Assembly: GCA_030044075.1 (NCBI GenBank)
Contig: JASHWM010000167.1
Coordinates: forward strand, 1 to 9,653
Reading direction: 5' to 3'
Source: Candidatus Rhabdochlamydia sp.
Lineage (GTDB): Bacteria > Chlamydiota > Chlamydiia > Chlamydiales > Rhabdochlamydiaceae
DNA: 9,653 bases
The notes under the pieces were generated by a model. That model made no database searches and was not told where the DNA came from. It worked only from the letters and a program-made list of their open reading frames with translations. Of the stretch, positions 1 to 6,527 are shown piece after piece. The translations under genes and the position numbers were made by a program. Every line of letters begins with the position of its first letter. Position 1 is the stretch's first letter.

Positions 1-1
1 A

Positions 2-271
2 AATTCATCCTGGAAAAATCTTCGAGGAATGTCAGCAGAAGCAATTCAAATGTCTACCGACTTTGCAGATTTTATGTTTTATCAATTTGGAATACAACGG
101 CATGCTGAAAAAGCAGAAGAAGATAGGCGGGCTGCAGCCCAATCACTCGCTTTGGATGAACTGTCCACTCTCCGGCTCGGGATGGCAGGCATGGGTACTC
201 CGAACCTTGATCCTAATAGCAGAGCTGCTGAACTGGTCAGACGCTTTTTGGAACAGCAGAGTTCATCCTAA
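2..271 (+). CDS. C-terminal part of an unrecognised protein (5' end probably off the window)
   Basis: The frame is open from base 2 to a TAA at 269-271, with ordinary codon use, giving about 89 visible residues. An ATG at 29 would give an 80-residue protein. The purine-rich GAGGA lies directly against that ATG, too close to act as a normal ribosome binding site, so I favour a gene that begins left of the window. The visible part is soluble, with no membrane segment. It has an acidic/basic helical stretch (HAEKAEEDRRAAAQSLALDE) followed by a Gly/Met-rich linker and a final amphipathic helix ending in EQQSSS. I do not recognise a family. In C. trachomatis the pseudopilin-like genes lie next to type III secretion genes, so a secretion-related protein is possible, but nothing in the sequence proves it. 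The overlapping frame 63-353 is less convincing by codon use. Confidence 0.5.
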   Translation, partial: NSSWKNLRGMSAEAIQMSTDFADFMFYQFGIQRHAEKAEEDRRAAAQSLALDELSTLRLGMAGMGTPNLDPNSRAAELVRRFLEQQSSS

Positions 272-291
272 GGTTTTCCACTCTTCTCAAA

Positions 292-329
292 GGACCCAAA
301 AGCTCTTATCCGCTCTAGAGCTAGGGTCC
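292..329 (+). other. Two-part inverted repeat (hairpin) after the first gene
   Basis: GGACCC (292-297) pairs with GGGTCC (324-329), and inside it AGCTCT (301-306) pairs with AGAGCT (317-322) around a 10-base loop. This makes 12 base pairs in all with a small 3/1 internal bulge. It begins 20 bases after the stop codon of the upstream gene. The following bases (CTCCATCTG) are not T-rich, so it is not a textbook intrinsic terminator. It may protect the 3' end of the upstream mRNA or be a weak or factor-assisted terminator. Nothing else is evident between 272 and 430. Confidence 0.4.
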
Positions 330-441
330 CTCCATCTGCCTATCAGAAGCTAAATTTAAAAAAGCATTTTGTCCTCAAAAAGCATCGGGGGTATTGATCT
401 CAAATAATTTCTTTTCATTTACAAAGAACTTCTTTGAATGA

Positions 442-470
442 TTGACAGAAGCACTTATAGACAATATCCT
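442..470 (+). promoter_or_regulatory. Promoter for the pseudopilin operon
   Basis: A perfect -35 hexamer TTGACA (442-447) and a -10 TATCCT (465-470, 4 of 6 matches to TATAAT) are separated by exactly 17 bases. Transcription would start near 476-478. If that is right, an ATG at 482 would be almost leaderless, whereas ATGs at 491 and 494 would have a short leader containing AGAAAG. It is the only good promoter seen ahead of the plus-strand trio. Confidence 0.55.
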
Positions 471-481
471 TTCCTAGAAAG

Positions 482-961
482 ATGCTTTCTATGATGAAAA
501 AAAGCCCTTATCTTCTCCTTGAGCTCCTGATCGCCATTGCCCTTATCCTTCTTTGCGCCTCCCTCTTTGTTCAAACGCCTCTTAAAAGCATTCAAAAAGA
601 AATTATACTTTTAGAGGAGATGGAGCTTGAGCGCCATGCGGACAATCTTTTCATAGAGACCAAAAGAATGCTTTATCGAAATATGATTCCTTGGGAAAAT
701 CTATCCGGTAAAGAGATTTGCGAGATGTCTTTTGAAAAGTTTCAGCTAAAGGGCATTTCCCATAAAACCTGGAACAGTGTTGTCACAATCGATGGATCAG
801 AACAAAAAACAGGCATCAATGGAGAAGACTGCAGGCTTTTGCGTATCACGGTCCTTTTTCAATCTCCTAAAGAAAAGCGCAGCTTTTCTTATAGGGTCCT
901 CGCAAAGAAAGAGGGCCTCCTTCTGCAAGAAGGCCCAAAAAAGGGCACTCACCCTTCTTGA
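482..961 (+). CDS. Minor pseudopilin, GspI-like (type II secretion), divergent
   Basis: A 159-residue protein with the architecture of a type IV pilin-like protein: a short basic leader (MMKKSP), then one long hydrophobic helix at about residues 10-31 containing LLLELLIAIAL, then a periplasmic domain of about 125 residues. Glu14 falls at the +5 position expected for a pilin if cleavage occurs before Tyr10, but the -1 residue is then Pro instead of the usual Gly, so processing by a prepilin peptidase is uncertain. The domain holds two cysteines (Cys80 and Cys117) that could form a disulfide. Its position as first of three overlapping genes, before GspJ- and GspK-like proteins, matches the common gspI-gspJ-gspK order; in C. 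trachomatis the counterpart is probably one of CT567-CT569. The start could be ATG 482, 491 or 494. The later two suit a short prepilin leader and leave AGAAAG (476-481) at a usable distance. The I assignment comes from size and order and could be H. Confidence 0.6.
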   Translation: MLSMMKKSPYLLLELLIAIALILLCASLFVQTPLKSIQKEIILLEEMELERHADNLFIETKRMLYRNMIPWENLSGKEICEMSFEKFQLKGISHKTWNSVVTIDGSEQKTGINGEDCRLLRITVLFQSPKEKRSFSYRVLAKKEGLLLQEGPKKGTHPS

Positions 962-1523
962 GGTGAGCATCGCCTGCCTGCTCCTTGGAATCATTATGTC
1001 CGTATTGATCGGGTATTACAGAAGCCTTCTTAAGACCAAGGGAGGCATTTCCGAAAAAAAGGAACTTGTGGAAACAAGGTCGTCTTTCCGCTCTCTTTTG
1101 TCTCCCATTTTTTCTCAAATCCTTCCTCCGAACCCGGAAAACAAATTGCATCCGCTCTACATCGCAAAGATCCCCGAGAGCTCATCGCCAGCCCTCTACT
1201 TCTCCTATGATGCCGGCCTTGATAGCGACCCAAAATTTTCTCATGAGCTGACCGGCTGCATCTTTGTGAACAAAGACCATGAGCTCTGCCTTGTCAGATG
1301 GCCTTTAGATGGCAGCGCAAGAGTGCAGCTGGTGATGAAGAACGTCGCCTCGCTTGAATGGCAGTTCCTCACAAATAGCGATTTTGAATGGACAGAGAGC
1401 TGGACAAAAAAGGACAAGGCCATCCCTTCCGCGATCAAGATGGTGGTACACGAAAAAAATCTCTCTACAGTAGAATATTGCTTCCTCCTTCCCCAATCTC
1501 AAAGAGAGGTGACCTACAGGTGA
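819..1523 (+). CDS. Minor pseudopilin, GspJ-like (type II secretion); start codon uncertain
   Basis: The frame carries the clearest pilin signature of the region. A basic stretch KKAQKRA is followed by LTLLEVSIACLLLGIIMS (from base 948), with Glu at +5 and Ala instead of Gly at -1, and then about 165 periplasmic residues. Near the C-terminus, a segment with W..L, two Trp in EWTESW, and a Pro-containing strand (AIPSAIKMVV, bases about 1413-1442) resembles the end of GspJ proteins. In type II secretion, GspJ joins GspI and GspK in the complex at the pseudopilus tip. The start is a puzzle. The motif at 945-960 is translated while the previous gene (stop 959-961) is still open. The only ATG/GTG starts upstream are GTG 777, ATG 792 and ATG 819, giving a leader of 43 residues or more. 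GTG 963 and ATG 996 would cut off the signature. I list ATG 819 as the nearest upstream ATG; AGG lies about 7 bases before it. It overlaps the next gene at GTGA (1520-1523). Confidence 0.6.
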   Translation: MEKTAGFCVSRSFFNLLKKSAAFLIGSSQRKRASFCKKAQKRALTLLEVSIACLLLGIIMSVLIGYYRSLLKTKGGISEKKELVETRSSFRSLLSPIFSQILPPNPENKLHPLYIAKIPESSSPALYFSYDAGLDSDPKFSHELTGCIFVNKDHELCLVRWPLDGSARVQLVMKNVASLEWQFLTNSDFEWTESWTKKDKAIPSAIKMVVHEKNLSTVEYCFLLPQSQREVTYR

Positions 1524-2407
1524 ACATTCTTCCTCTTGTATTCGCTTTCCTGGCTGTATTTGTCCTCCTCTCTTCTTCTTTCACAAGAGAGCTCCGCGAC
1601 CTTTTTGTCGAGAAGGCCACCTTTCAGGGCTCCATGCAAGCTAGCAGAAGCGCCCTCTCAGAGGTCGAAGCGGAGCGCTACAAAAAAATTCCTGAAAAAA
1701 AAGCCGAAGAAAAAGAAGAAGAGGAAACTCCCTCGCCTGCCAAAAAAAGGGACACGCCCTTTCGCTCCTACCGTGATAAAAAACTGTGCGACAACGAATA
1801 TTCAAAATTCAACTTGGCGCCCCTCCTGAGAGAAAAATCCCCCAAGCTATACAAAGCAGCGGCGGCGCTCCTCAAAAACCTTTATGGACAAGTGCCCTTT
1901 TTTTCCAGCCAGGGAGAGGGATGGGAATACAAGGTCCTTGACGCCCTTCTTAGCAATCCTCCAAGCGATGACAAAGATATAGAGCTGATCGACCTTGTTT
2001 CCAAACAGAACCTTGCACAGCCCCTTTATTTCAAGCTGCTGCGTGGAACAAAAAAATATCAAGTCCAGACAGGGAAGGGCTATCCTCCCCTCCACCATTT
2101 TTTTACCATCAACTTTCAGGAAAAAAAGGCGATATGCTTTCCCAAAGCATCAAGGGCGGTATTGGAAGCATATTTTGGATTTGAGGTGACAAGCAAGATC
2201 ATCGATAAAGAAAAAGAAAAATGGGAAAAGGCCCACAAGCAGGGGATCCTGACGAAGGCCGAACTCGTCGAGCTTGTCCAGGGAAAACTGCGGGGAGACG
2301 ACCCATCGGACGACATGAGCTTTACCCATCCCAAGAAAATGAAGAAAAAAGTCTATTCGCAAGATGAGGCAACAGGAATTTCTGTGGAAGCTTCGATCCC
2401 TGAATAA
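1520..2407 (+). CDS. Membrane-anchored GspK-like protein (putative minor pseudopilin)
   Basis: A 295-residue protein starting at GTG 1520, whose TGA overlap with the preceding gene (GTGA) and upstream AGAGG (1505-1509) favour this start over ATG 1388, which would add 44 poorly coding residues. Residues 2-20 form a hydrophobic helix with almost no leader and no Glu at +5. Residues about 47-78 are a Lys/Glu-rich charged linker (KKAEEKEEEE), and residues about 85-295 form a soluble domain ending in an acidic tail. Known GspK proteins also lack Glu5, are the largest minor pseudopilins (about 300 residues) and lie after gspJ, so size, place and anchor fit, although I see no direct GspK domain motif. 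In C. trachomatis the counterpart may be CT566. It could instead be a lineage-specific membrane protein. It ends two bases before the convergent kinase gene. Confidence 0.55.
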   Translation: MNILPLVFAFLAVFVLLSSSFTRELRDLFVEKATFQGSMQASRSALSEVEAERYKKIPEKKAEEKEEEETPSPAKKRDTPFRSYRDKKLCDNEYSKFNLAPLLREKSPKLYKAAAALLKNLYGQVPFFSSQGEGWEYKVLDALLSNPPSDDKDIELIDLVSKQNLAQPLYFKLLRGTKKYQVQTGKGYPPLHHFFTINFQEKKAICFPKASRAVLEAYFGFEVTSKIIDKEKEKWEKAHKQGILTKAELVELVQGKLRGDDPSDDMSFTHPKKMKKKVYSQDEATGISVEASIPE

Positions 2408-2409
2408 AG

Positions 2410-4176
2410 CTATTTCTTGGGCCTTTGAAGGGGTAGAAAAATCGTGAAGCAGCTGCCTACGCCTACTTTTGAGCTGACCGTGATCATGCCATCGTGCTTT
2501 TGCACGATGTTCTTAACGATAGAAAGGCCGAGCCCTGCACCTCCAAGGCGGCGTGAGTGTGCCTTGTCAACAGTATAGAACCTATCAAAGATATGTTCGA
2601 GGTCTGCCTCAGGGATCCCGATCCCCTGGTCGCAGATGACAATTTTAAGTTCCTCTCCGACAGTATCGATGCTCACAGAAATCTTCGCAGGTCCTTTGGA
2701 ATATTTGGCTGCGTTGTGGAAAATGTTGGCTATCGCAAGTTCCAGAAGGTCGGGGTCTGCCTCGATCATAAGCGACTCTGGGCTTTTTGAGAATGTGATC
2801 GTCGCATCAGGATAAAGATAGAGGAGCATCTGCTCCACTTTGTCCATCAAAGGGATGATATCGCATATATGAAAGCGGCTTTCTGGGAGGTTCTCAATAT
2901 CTGCCAAGATCAGAAGGTTGCGGACAAGCTTTTCCATCCTCTCGCAGCTGCGCACAATTTTTTCTGTGATCTCTTTCAACATGACAGGAGAGATCTCGGG
3001 AAGGTCGTGAAGCGTCTCTGCAAATCCTTTAATAATCGTGATCGGCGTCCTCAGCTCGTGGGAAGCATTCGCAACAAAGTCTTTTCCTATTTCAAGGACC
3101 TTATAATGGGTGGACTTGTCTTGCATGACAACGATCGCGCCGCTCTGCCCTGAGATGGGCGTTGCGATGAGGTCGATGTAAAGCTTGACCTTGTTATCGA
3201 TGAAAACAGAGTCCGTCACAACGGCCTCTCTTTTTTGGCAATCATCAAAAAGGTCTTTGCACTTCTTTAAGAGGGCTTTTTGCGACTGCCTCATATGGTC
3301 GGGGAGTTTCTTGCCAAGCAGGTACCTTTTTGGGATGCCGAGCATTTTACTTCCCATAAAATTGATATATTTGACCTTGTTTTCCTGGTCGACGGCCACA
3401 ACGCCCTCAAGGAGGGACTCCAGGATGGCCTCCTTCTCGTTACGCTCCTCGGTAAGGTTTTGGATCTGCAGCTTGACCCTTTCAGAAAGAGTGTTGAGGA
3501 TCGATGCGAGCAGATGGAGGTCGCTATTTTTTTCAAAAGTGTTGTCCAGTTCGATTTGGGGGATGTATTCGTACAGGCCATAGCGGTAGGGCTTGATCGT
3601 ATTGATGATCTTCTGGATCGGATTGGTCAGGCGGTAGAAGACAAGCCAGGTGACAACGGCAAACAAAATAAACAAAATGCTTCCAAAAATGACAAAGCCG
3701 ATCTGGAAAAACTTGTTGACCTCTCCGAGCAAACGGTAAGGGAAAGAAGTCCTGAGGATATACTCCTTGCCATGAGTGATGAAGCTCTTGGAGACAAAGG
3801 CATATTCCTTATTGAGGAACTTGGAGTAGAACACGTCCTCCTCATTGAGGCTTTCAGGTGGGAAATGATGTAGAAAGGCCTGTCCTTCAAAAGCTTTTTG
3901 AAAATAGGTGTCATAGAGAAATTTGCCGTTTGCGTCCATTAGAGTGATCTTATAGAACACGGTCGCCTGCTCATGGCTGAGGATATCGATCATTTCCTGT
4001 TCATCTTTCGCCGTTTCGATCCTTTCGATCAGACTTGAGGTGATGTCAAGGAGAGTATTATTCACAAGCTCTACGGAAAGGAACTTGAAAAAAGGGAAGA
4101 GCAAAATCATAAAAACCAAATACAGCACGAGCTGGATGAAAAAAATCCTTTGGCGAAAGCTCATCAATTTGATCAT
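2410..4176 (-). CDS. PhoR-type sensor histidine kinase (HAMP-PAS-HisKA-HATPase)
   Basis: A complete 588-residue membrane sensor kinase. In order: transmembrane helix about 9-34; extracytoplasmic sensor region about 35-155; transmembrane helix about 156-181; HAMP and coiled coil about 181-247; PAS about 247-350; dimerisation/phosphoacceptor domain with the H-box ANASHELRTPIT (His373); then the ATPase domain with N-box NIFHNAAKYS (Asn488), G1 box DQGIGIP (516-522), F box IFDRFYTVD (529-537) and G2 box GGAGLGLSIVK (545-555). All catalytic boxes are intact. The layout is that of PhoR/WalK-like kinases, which autophosphorylate on His and pass the phosphate to a response regulator. No regulator is present here, so it acts as an orphan locally. 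The ATG at 4176 is supported by GGGAAGG just upstream and by the ATGA overlap with the cyclase stop, so the two are probably translated together. The ligand is unknown. This is not the NtrB-like AtoS/CtcB kinase of C. trachomatis. Confidence 0.93.
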   Translation of the reverse strand: MIKLMSFRQRIFFIQLVLYLVFMILLFPFFKFLSVELVNNTLLDITSSLIERIETAKDEQEMIDILSHEQATVFYKITLMDANGKFLYDTYFQKAFEGQAFLHHFPPESLNEEDVFYSKFLNKEYAFVSKSFITHGKEYILRTSFPYRLLGEVNKFFQIGFVIFGSILFILFAVVTWLVFYRLTNPIQKIINTIKPYRYGLYEYIPQIELDNTFEKNSDLHLLASILNTLSERVKLQIQNLTEERNEKEAILESLLEGVVAVDQENKVKYINFMGSKMLGIPKRYLLGKKLPDHMRQSQKALLKKCKDLFDDCQKREAVVTDSVFIDNKVKLYIDLIATPISGQSGAIVVMQDKSTHYKVLEIGKDFVANASHELRTPITIIKGFAETLHDLPEISPVMLKEITEKIVRSCERMEKLVRNLLILADIENLPESRFHICDIIPLMDKVEQMLLYLYPDATITFSKSPESLMIEADPDLLELAIANIFHNAAKYSKGPAKISVSIDTVGEELKIVICDQGIGIPEADLEHIFDRFYTVDKAHSRRLGGAGLGLSIVKNIVQKHDGMITVSSKVGVGSCFTIFLPLQRPKK

Positions 4177-6527
4177 ATCCTTCCCATTACCCTATATACA
4201 GCGATAGGTTCTGAAAACCCTTTAAAAACCATCGGCTCCATTTTTTCCAGCTGGATGGCGGCTTTGACCTCGGGGTCCATGGCAACTGTTTCCGTCACCA
4301 AGATCTCTCCGCCCTTGGCGATTGCACAAAGCCTTGCTCCCAGGTTCACACCGCTTCCCAAAACAGTATAGTTAAGCCTGTTTTTTGCTCCCATATTTCC
4401 CGCAACGACAACACCCGAATGGACCCCTATCCCAATATCTATGGGAGCAAGTCCTATTTTTTTCCGCTCCTCATTCCATAGCTTCATAGCATCCATCATC
4501 CCAAGAGAGGAGAGGATCGCTTTGAGCATCGTGTCTTTAGAATGCTCGGGAAGCCCAAAAAGCGCCATGACCTCATCGCCGACGTACTTGTCGATCACCC
4601 CGTAATACATGTCGATCTGGTCTGAGAGTTTTGTCATGCACAAGTTGAGCATTTCAATCACTTCATGGGGCGGCATTTTTTCTGTGATCTTGGTAAAGTT
4701 GCGGATATCGGCAAAAAGCATCGTCATCTGCTTTTCTTCTCCGCCAAGCTGCATGGGGTTTTCTAAGATCTCGCTAGCAATTTGAGGCGAGACAACTTTA
4801 TTGAGGACGCTGCGGACCTTCTCTTTTTCTTGCAGCTCTTTCACCATCTTTGCAAAAGAGTCGCAAAGAACGAAGATTTCATCGTCTGTATGACCTTTTG
4901 CGAAGGAAAGGTCGATCTCTTCGAGGGATCCGTGCGCGACCTTATCGGTTGCCTTTGCAAGTTGAACGATCGGCCTTGTAATCCTCTTTGCAAGGAAATT
5001 AAGACAAATGAGAACACAGGCGAGCGCTACTATGGCGATCTGCCGCATATGTACGGCCAGATGGTCGATCAGATCTTTTGTCCCCTGCTCCAGATACTGG
5101 ACGACGGCAAATTCTTTTGACTTCGGATTAAACAGAAAATAATGCAGGTCGATCTCCTGAAAAGGAGTGATCTTCAAGAAAAAATAGTCCTCATTATTCC
5201 AATGGACGAACCCTTTGTCCTCCGAAGACATCTTTGCAATAGGGATATTTCCGAGGGATGCTTTGTCTATCGGTTCGCCTTCGATCGAAAAAGCTCCGAT
5301 GATCTGTTCATTGGACACAACAAGGGAGATCTCCCTGTTGGAGAGGGCAAGCAGTTTTCCGAGGCCCGAAGGGTTGATCCCGACTGTAAGGGTTCCCTTT
5401 TTTTTCGTGTCATGCTCTTCCGCCTGAATAAAAAGGGACTCGCCGACATAGACTTTTCCCATGGCAAGGTCCTGGATCAGGATGATCTCCTTTTCAGCAT
5501 TTTCTACCGGATAGGGCTCGGTCCGGAAGGCATTTTTTGCAAGGATGCCGATCCCTTCTAGCTCTCCATCAAGAAAATAACTCATCGCAAGGGGCACTCC
5601 CTTAGAGTTTGGGCTATAGCCTGTGAAGCCTGTCTCGTAATAGGAAGCTAAAAAAGCGATCATGGCAATGATGCGGTTTCTTTCTAGAAGCTCATCATAG
5701 CTGATGTCGATCAGGCTTTTCTCAATGGTTTGTTCTTTCTTCATGCTTTCTGCAAAGATGTCCTGAGAAGTAGGCCATTTTGCAAAAAGACCAAAGGCAT
5801 TTTTTAGTTTATCGCTAAAAGACGAGATAAAATCGGAGAGGGTAAGAGCGCCATAGAATTCAAAAAAATAGGGTGCGATATACCCTGCATTTGAGGGATT
5901 ATACGCAAGGGGCCATTTGGAGGAGAGGTCCTCTAGAGCCTCTTTTGAAAAAACAAGGTACACATGGGGATCTTTTTGTCCGATCAATTCAATGTCGATC
6001 GTTTTCTCCTCAATTATCCCGCTCTCTTTTTTTTGACATAGGACACCAAGGTAGATGGCAGGGTCTGAAGGGAAAGAGATCCAGGCAAATGCCTCATTAA
6101 TGAGCACTCTCTTGATCTTTTGCGGTAGTGCATCGTTCGGAGTTAATATGGAGAGGACCTTATCTCCCCCTATATTTTGTACAAACTCCACCCATTTGTT
6201 ATCGATCAAAAGGTCGGCCGACCGTCCCCAATTGTAATGATGGTCGTTCTCATCAATTGGTGCAAAACCGCTTTCATAGGTGCTATAGGCAGCGATCGTG
6301 TCAAGGAGCGCGCGGATCTCCCCACAGCTTGCTGAAAGCGACATCCTGACATATTTTTCAATGCTCTCGCGTTTGAGGTCGCTCAGATTGAACAACTTCT
6401 CTTTGAGGTTTTGCGAAGCTTGGATAAGATTTTGATCGGTAAGCTTGGACTGTAAAAGAGCAGCAACGACAAAACCCACCAAAAAGAGCGAACCTACCCA
6501 AATAAATAGACGGTACCGTACGCTCAC
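4173..6527 (-). CDS. Membrane class III adenylate cyclase with large sensor domain and HAMP
   Basis: A 784-residue receptor-type cyclase that would make cAMP from ATP. Order: transmembrane helix about 7-25; a very large extracytoplasmic region about 27-493; transmembrane helix about 494-512; HAMP about 511-565; a short coiled coil about 560-590; catalytic domain about 595-784. Catalytic residues seen: metal-binding Asp607 in LFADIRNFT and Asp651 in KYVGDEVMALFG, the purine-selecting Lys647 in that motif, Thr721 in YTVLGSGVN at the second purine-selecting position (the class IIIb pattern), and transition-state Asn728 and Arg732 (VNLGARL). Lys plus Thr argues for ATP rather than GTP as substrate, and all essential residues are present, so it should be active as a homodimer. 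The start is GTG 6527, inside a GTGA overlap with the pepP stop; GAGG lies about 10 bases upstream. I do not recognise the sensor region; a Cache-type fold is likely for this architecture. No cAMP-binding protein is in the window. Confidence 0.9.
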   Translation of the reverse strand: MSVRYRLFIWVGSLFLVGFVVAALLQSKLTDQNLIQASQNLKEKLFNLSDLKRESIEKYVRMSLSASCGEIRALLDTIAAYSTYESGFAPIDENDHHYNWGRSADLLIDNKWVEFVQNIGGDKVLSILTPNDALPQKIKRVLINEAFAWISFPSDPAIYLGVLCQKKESGIIEEKTIDIELIGQKDPHVYLVFSKEALEDLSSKWPLAYNPSNAGYIAPYFFEFYGALTLSDFISSFSDKLKNAFGLFAKWPTSQDIFAESMKKEQTIEKSLIDISYDELLERNRIIAMIAFLASYYETGFTGYSPNSKGVPLAMSYFLDGELEGIGILAKNAFRTEPYPVENAEKEIILIQDLAMGKVYVGESLFIQAEEHDTKKKGTLTVGINPSGLGKLLALSNREISLVVSNEQIIGAFSIEGEPIDKASLGNIPIAKMSSEDKGFVHWNNEDYFFLKITPFQEIDLHYFLFNPKSKEFAVVQYLEQGTKDLIDHLAVHMRQIAIVALACVLICLNFLAKRITRPIVQLAKATDKVAHGSLEEIDLSFAKGHTDDEIFVLCDSFAKMVKELQEKEKVRSVLNKVVSPQIASEILENPMQLGGEEKQMTMLFADIRNFTKITEKMPPHEVIEMLNLCMTKLSDQIDMYYGVIDKYVGDEVMALFGLPEHSKDTMLKAILSSLGMMDAMKLWNEERKKIGLAPIDIGIGVHSGVVVAGNMGAKNRLNYTVLGSGVNLGARLCAIAKGGEILVTETVAMDPEVKAAIQLEKMEPMVFKGFSEPIAVYRVMGRI

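Noticed and set aside
63..353. A 96-codon plus-strand frame overlapping the first gene
   Set aside because: Its composition (many Trp, Leu and Ser in odd runs) is unlike a natural protein, and it extends over the hairpin. The frame ending at 271 has better codon use.
1388..1519. N-terminal extension of the GspK-like protein to ATG 1388
   Set aside because: The extra 44 residues are out of frame with a clear GspJ-like coding region, and GTG 1520 has a ribosome binding site and a GTGA overlap with the preceding stop.
482..1523. The first two pseudopilin genes as one protein joined by a frameshift
   Set aside because: A join at the A6 run would bury the second pilin helix inside the chain, which makes no sense for a pilin-like protein. 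Kept only as one option for the start puzzle.
2388..2440. A terminator between the convergent operons
   Set aside because: Only 4-5 bp stems without a T-tract are visible, so this is not enough to call one.
3280..3873. A 197-codon open frame on the plus strand opposite the histidine kinase
   Set aside because: It lies wholly inside a kinase gene with all catalytic boxes intact, and its translation has no recognisable domain. It is an antisense shadow of the kinase codons.
5142..5561. A 139-codon plus-strand open frame opposite the cyclase
   Set aside because: It is opposite the well-supported cyclase sensor region and has no ribosome binding site or family features.
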